Shown here: positions 5,821-7,105 of the stretch, piece after piece
How the letters are laid out: the number at the start of each line of letters is the position of its first letter
How positions within the stretch are numbered: the first letter of the stretch is position 1
Origin: JBFWIL01 sp050256015
GTDB taxonomy: Bacteria; Bacteroidota; Bacteroidia; Bacteroidales; Prolixibacteraceae
Reading direction: 5' to 3'
Length of the DNA stretch: 7,105 nt
NCBI GenBank assembly: GCA_050256015.1
Contig: JBFWIL010000142.1
Location: forward strand, 1 to 7,105
Made by a program: the position numbers and the translations under genes
Notes under the pieces: generated by a model
The model's database searches: none
What the model saw: the letters and a program-made list of their open reading frames with translations, nothing else
What the model was told of the DNA's origin: nothing

Positions 5821-6336
5821 ATGAAACAAAAGTGGTGCGATCAATCAAAACTGAACCTGAGCATTGACATCATCATGTTATTACTGCTCACGCCTCTGGC
5901 GGGAATCGGCTTCCTGATCAAATATATCCTGATCCCCGGTATTCAGAGAAACGAACGCTACGGGGGCGATGTTGAACTGGAATTTTGGGGATTAACGCGC
6001 CATCAATGGGGATCCGTTCACCTGATTATAAGCATCATTTTCCTCGTTCTTTTACTTGTCCACATCCTTCTGCACTGGAAAATGATTGTTCGCATCTTCG
6101 GGCGGATGGTCCCCAATAAGACGTTGCGTGCAATAGCTGCAACGCTTATCACTGGCGCAGGATTTCTCCTGCTTGCCTTCCCGCTTTTCGTGAAGCCTGA
6201 AATTGTTACAAAGGAATCGTTACATCGGAACAGGAAGTTCAAACAGGAAGTTCAGCCAGCTGCAGCACCGGAAGACGATACTGAAAAACTGTACCCGACT
6301 CCTGCACCGTCATTTGAAAGCCGCCATCGCCGGTAA
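5821..6336 (+). CDS. DUF4405-type membrane protein with histidine-rich helices, C-terminus probably aberrant
   Basis: This is a 171-residue integral membrane protein with predicted membrane helices near residues 15-38, 63-85 and 103-124. It resembles DUF4405-type proteins: LNLSIDIIMLLLLTPLAGIG at the start, then LTRHQWGSVHLIIS and LLLVHILLHWKMI. Histidines H61, H67, H81 and H85 lie where a b-type haem could be held between helices; this is inferred from related small cytochromes. I start at ATG 5821; a GTG at 5800 would add seven residues (VKNKSKK) and overlap the rhodanese relic. After the third helix the tail (from about residue 148) is Pro/Ala/Asp-rich and coincides with the antisense of the acetolactate synthase relic, so the native C-terminus has probably been lost. 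It may take part in membrane electron transfer. The family call is good, the function unknown. Confidence 0.75.
   Translation: MKQKWCDQSKLNLSIDIIMLLLLTPLAGIGFLIKYILIPGIQRNERYGGDVELEFWGLTRHQWGSVHLIISIIFLVLLLVHILLHWKMIVRIFGRMVPNKTLRAIAATLITGAGFLLLAFPLFVKPEIVTKESLHRNRKFKQEVQPAAAPEDDTEKLYPTPAPSFESRHRR
6229..6253. repeat. Two tandem copies of AACAGGAAGTTC with a 13-bp period
   Basis: AACAGGAAGTTC occurs at 6229-6240 and again at 6242-6253, separated by one A. A 13-base unit is not a multiple of three, so gaining or losing a copy would shift the reading frame of the membrane-protein gene. It lies just before the point where the acetolactate synthase relic begins on the other strand (6266) and may mark the join. 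Confidence 0.6.
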
Positions 6337-6680
6337 AAAGGATAACGGTTTCTCCGGGCCGTCATACCTGGGCACCAACAGCGGCCTGCAATCCAAAGCC
6401 CATTGTCCCCAGTCCTCCCGAAGTAATCAGGGTATTCGGATTTTTAAACTGATAATACCGGTGATATTTCTCTGGCCTCGGTAACCTGAAAGTTCCATTT
6501 GATAACCGGCATGGAAAGGCTTACCATATCTGTTTCCTGGAAAGCGTCACTTCCCAACAAATCGAACGAGACTTGCGCTGTAAGAAAAACAACAGGAATG
6601 GAATCCAAATGTGCATTCGTAATTCCGGTAATCAGGTTGGTAGCCCCCGGTCCGGACGTGGCTAGGTAAAGGCTCCCCAG
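6266..6680 (-). pseudogene. Acetolactate synthase (large subunit) relic with large internal deletion, frameshift and stop
   Basis: Two pieces of a thiamine-diphosphate acetolactate synthase lie next to each other on the minus strand. Piece A (about 6680 to 6447) reads YLATSGPGATNLITGITNA, then DSIPVVFLTAQV and GSDAFQETDM, through VTEAREI; this is the N-terminal region around residues 80-160 of the enzyme. Piece B (6463 to 6266), in another frame, reads YYQFKNPNTLITSGGLGTMG and then GDGGFQMTVQE, with QYRLPV at its end. This is the C-terminal cofactor-binding domain (GDG motif) up to but excluding the NN motif. Roughly 250 or more residues between them are missing, and piece B has an in-frame TGA at 6362-6364. 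No functional enzyme can result. It follows the ferredoxin gene by about 40 bases. The family assignment is confident; the original paralogue (anabolic IlvB or other) is not. Confidence 0.82.
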
Positions 6681-6718
6681 GTAAAGCTATCTCCAAAAGC
6701 AGAAAGAATGAGTTTATC

Positions 6719-7001
6719 TCAATAAATCGCATCCACCGGACACGCACTTTCACAGGCGTGACAATTCGCGCATTTATCCAGATCAATTACGGCTTTGCCA
6801 TCTACGATGGATATGGCATTCATGGGACATACATCAATACAACTCCCGCAGCCAATGCAACGATCCAGATTTATTTTTGGGAAACCCATAGCTTTTGTTT
6901 TTTGAGTTTTTAAACTATTATAGCCACATTTAGGACATAGACAAACCGGACCATCTTTTCGGGTTACCATAGCCTTTCCCCTGTCCCCTTCCTTGTCTCA
7001 T
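6719..7001 (-). CDS. Ferredoxin with N-terminal Cys motif, 2x[4Fe-4S], apparent one-base frameshift near the 5' end
   Basis: The continuous frame from ATG 6970 encodes 83 residues with a CLCPKC motif (C10, C12, C15) followed by two cluster motifs, C38/C41/C44/C48-P and C67/C70/C73/C77-P, ending in DAIY. This is a small soluble electron carrier with a possible extra zinc or iron knuckle. A better start lies at 7001 in another frame: it has a Shine-Dalgarno GGAGG and an ATGA overlap with the upstream gene, and it gives MRQGRGQGKGYGNPK before terminating at 6930-6932. Removing one A from the AAAA run at 6956-6959 joins it directly to KDGPVCLCPKCG, giving a Gly/Arg-rich head plus ferredoxin, a plausible single protein. 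The indel may be a sequencing error, a real mutation, or slippage. If ATG 6970 is used, only an AGGGGAAAGG leader precedes it. Confidence 0.82.
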
Positions 7002-7105
7002 GATTCCTCCATTTCCTTTATTTCAAAAAGATTTTCACTTTTATCCCATATAAAATAAGTGAGGTGCCCGGGATTTTTCTTTGTCCATGTCCTGTACCCT
7101 GATTG
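6998..7105 (-). CDS. C-terminal end of an unidentified protein, running off the window edge
   Basis: A minus-strand frame is open from base 7105 for 35 codons to a TGA at 6998-7000. It reads SGYRTWTKKNPGHLTYFIWD and ends in LFEIKEMEES, a normal-looking soluble protein C-terminus with aromatic and charged residues. Its stop overlaps the ATG at 7001 in an ATGA arrangement, and the Shine-Dalgarno of the next gene lies inside it, which is typical of genuine operon junctions. I do not recognise the family. The rest of the gene is outside the window. Confidence 0.55.
   Translation of the reverse strand, partial: QSGYRTWTKKNPGHLTYFIWDKSENLFEIKEMEES
7006..7010 (-). promoter_or_regulatory. Shine-Dalgarno GGAGG for the minus-strand ATG at 7001
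   Basis: On the minus strand GGAGG lies 4 bases before ATG 7001, embedded in the end of the upstream gene. It supports 7001, not 6970, as the original start of the ferredoxin gene and therefore supports the frameshift interpretation. Confidence 0.65.

Noticed and set aside
6203..6484. A plus-strand frame of 93 codons after the membrane gene
   Set aside because: It is antisense to the acetolactate synthase relic and overlaps the membrane protein; no protein-like pattern.
6547..6786. A minus-strand frame overlapping the ferredoxin end and the acetolactate synthase relic
   Set aside because: The conserved motifs SGPGATN and CxxCxxCxxxC fall in other frames; this one is out of phase with both.
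1..7105. CRISPR array, tRNA, rRNA, insertion sequence or integration site
   Set aside because: No regularly spaced repeats, clover-leaf sequence, transposase motif or terminal inverted repeats were seen by reading.

Overview
The window reads as part of an anaerobic Bacteroidota chromosome, probably Bacteroidales or Marinilabiliales. This is inferred from the Bacteroidetes-type Mrp ATPase, the MILP-type peptide deformylase N-terminus, the weak or absent Shine-Dalgarno sequences before most genes, and the density of iron-sulfur proteins. No species call is possible from sequence alone.

Layout. Positions 1-5471 form a nearly gapless plus-strand array. In order it holds a CxxC-rich zinc-ribbon protein (cut by the window edge), a NifX/NifB-like protein, a small Gly/Arg-rich DUF5320-type protein, a hairpin, and a second NifX/NifB-like protein. 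These are followed by two overlapping MinD-type ATPases that each carry a two-cluster ferredoxin insert, a COG0731-type radical SAM enzyme, an internally deleted peptide deformylase relic, an Mrp/NBP35 ATPase and a YbgC-type thioesterase. Positions 5473-6680 are a decay zone. It holds a frameshifted rhodanese relic, a DUF4405-type membrane protein, and, on the opposite strand, an acetolactate synthase relic with a large internal deletion. Positions 6719-7105 are a minus-strand operon end: the C-terminus of an unidentified protein, coupled by ATGA to a ferredoxin gene that appears to carry a one-base frameshift.

How the genes may work together. NifX-like cofactor carriers, paired ferredoxin-MinD ATPases, an Mrp ATPase, zinc-ribbon and Gly/Arg-rich small proteins and a radical SAM enzyme resemble the orange-protein (ORP) loci of Desulfovibrio and related uncharacterised clusters in anaerobes. 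No nitrogenase structural gene is visible here. The likely theme is ATP-dependent handling of a metal-sulfur cofactor or iron-sulfur cluster by soluble cytoplasmic proteins. That is inference from family membership and gene order.

The most unusual features are four damaged genes (deformylase, rhodanese, acetolactate synthase, ferredoxin) in about 3 kb, two of them with large internal deletions that leave both ends collinear, and a membrane-protein C-terminus that is the antisense reading of the acetolactate synthase relic.
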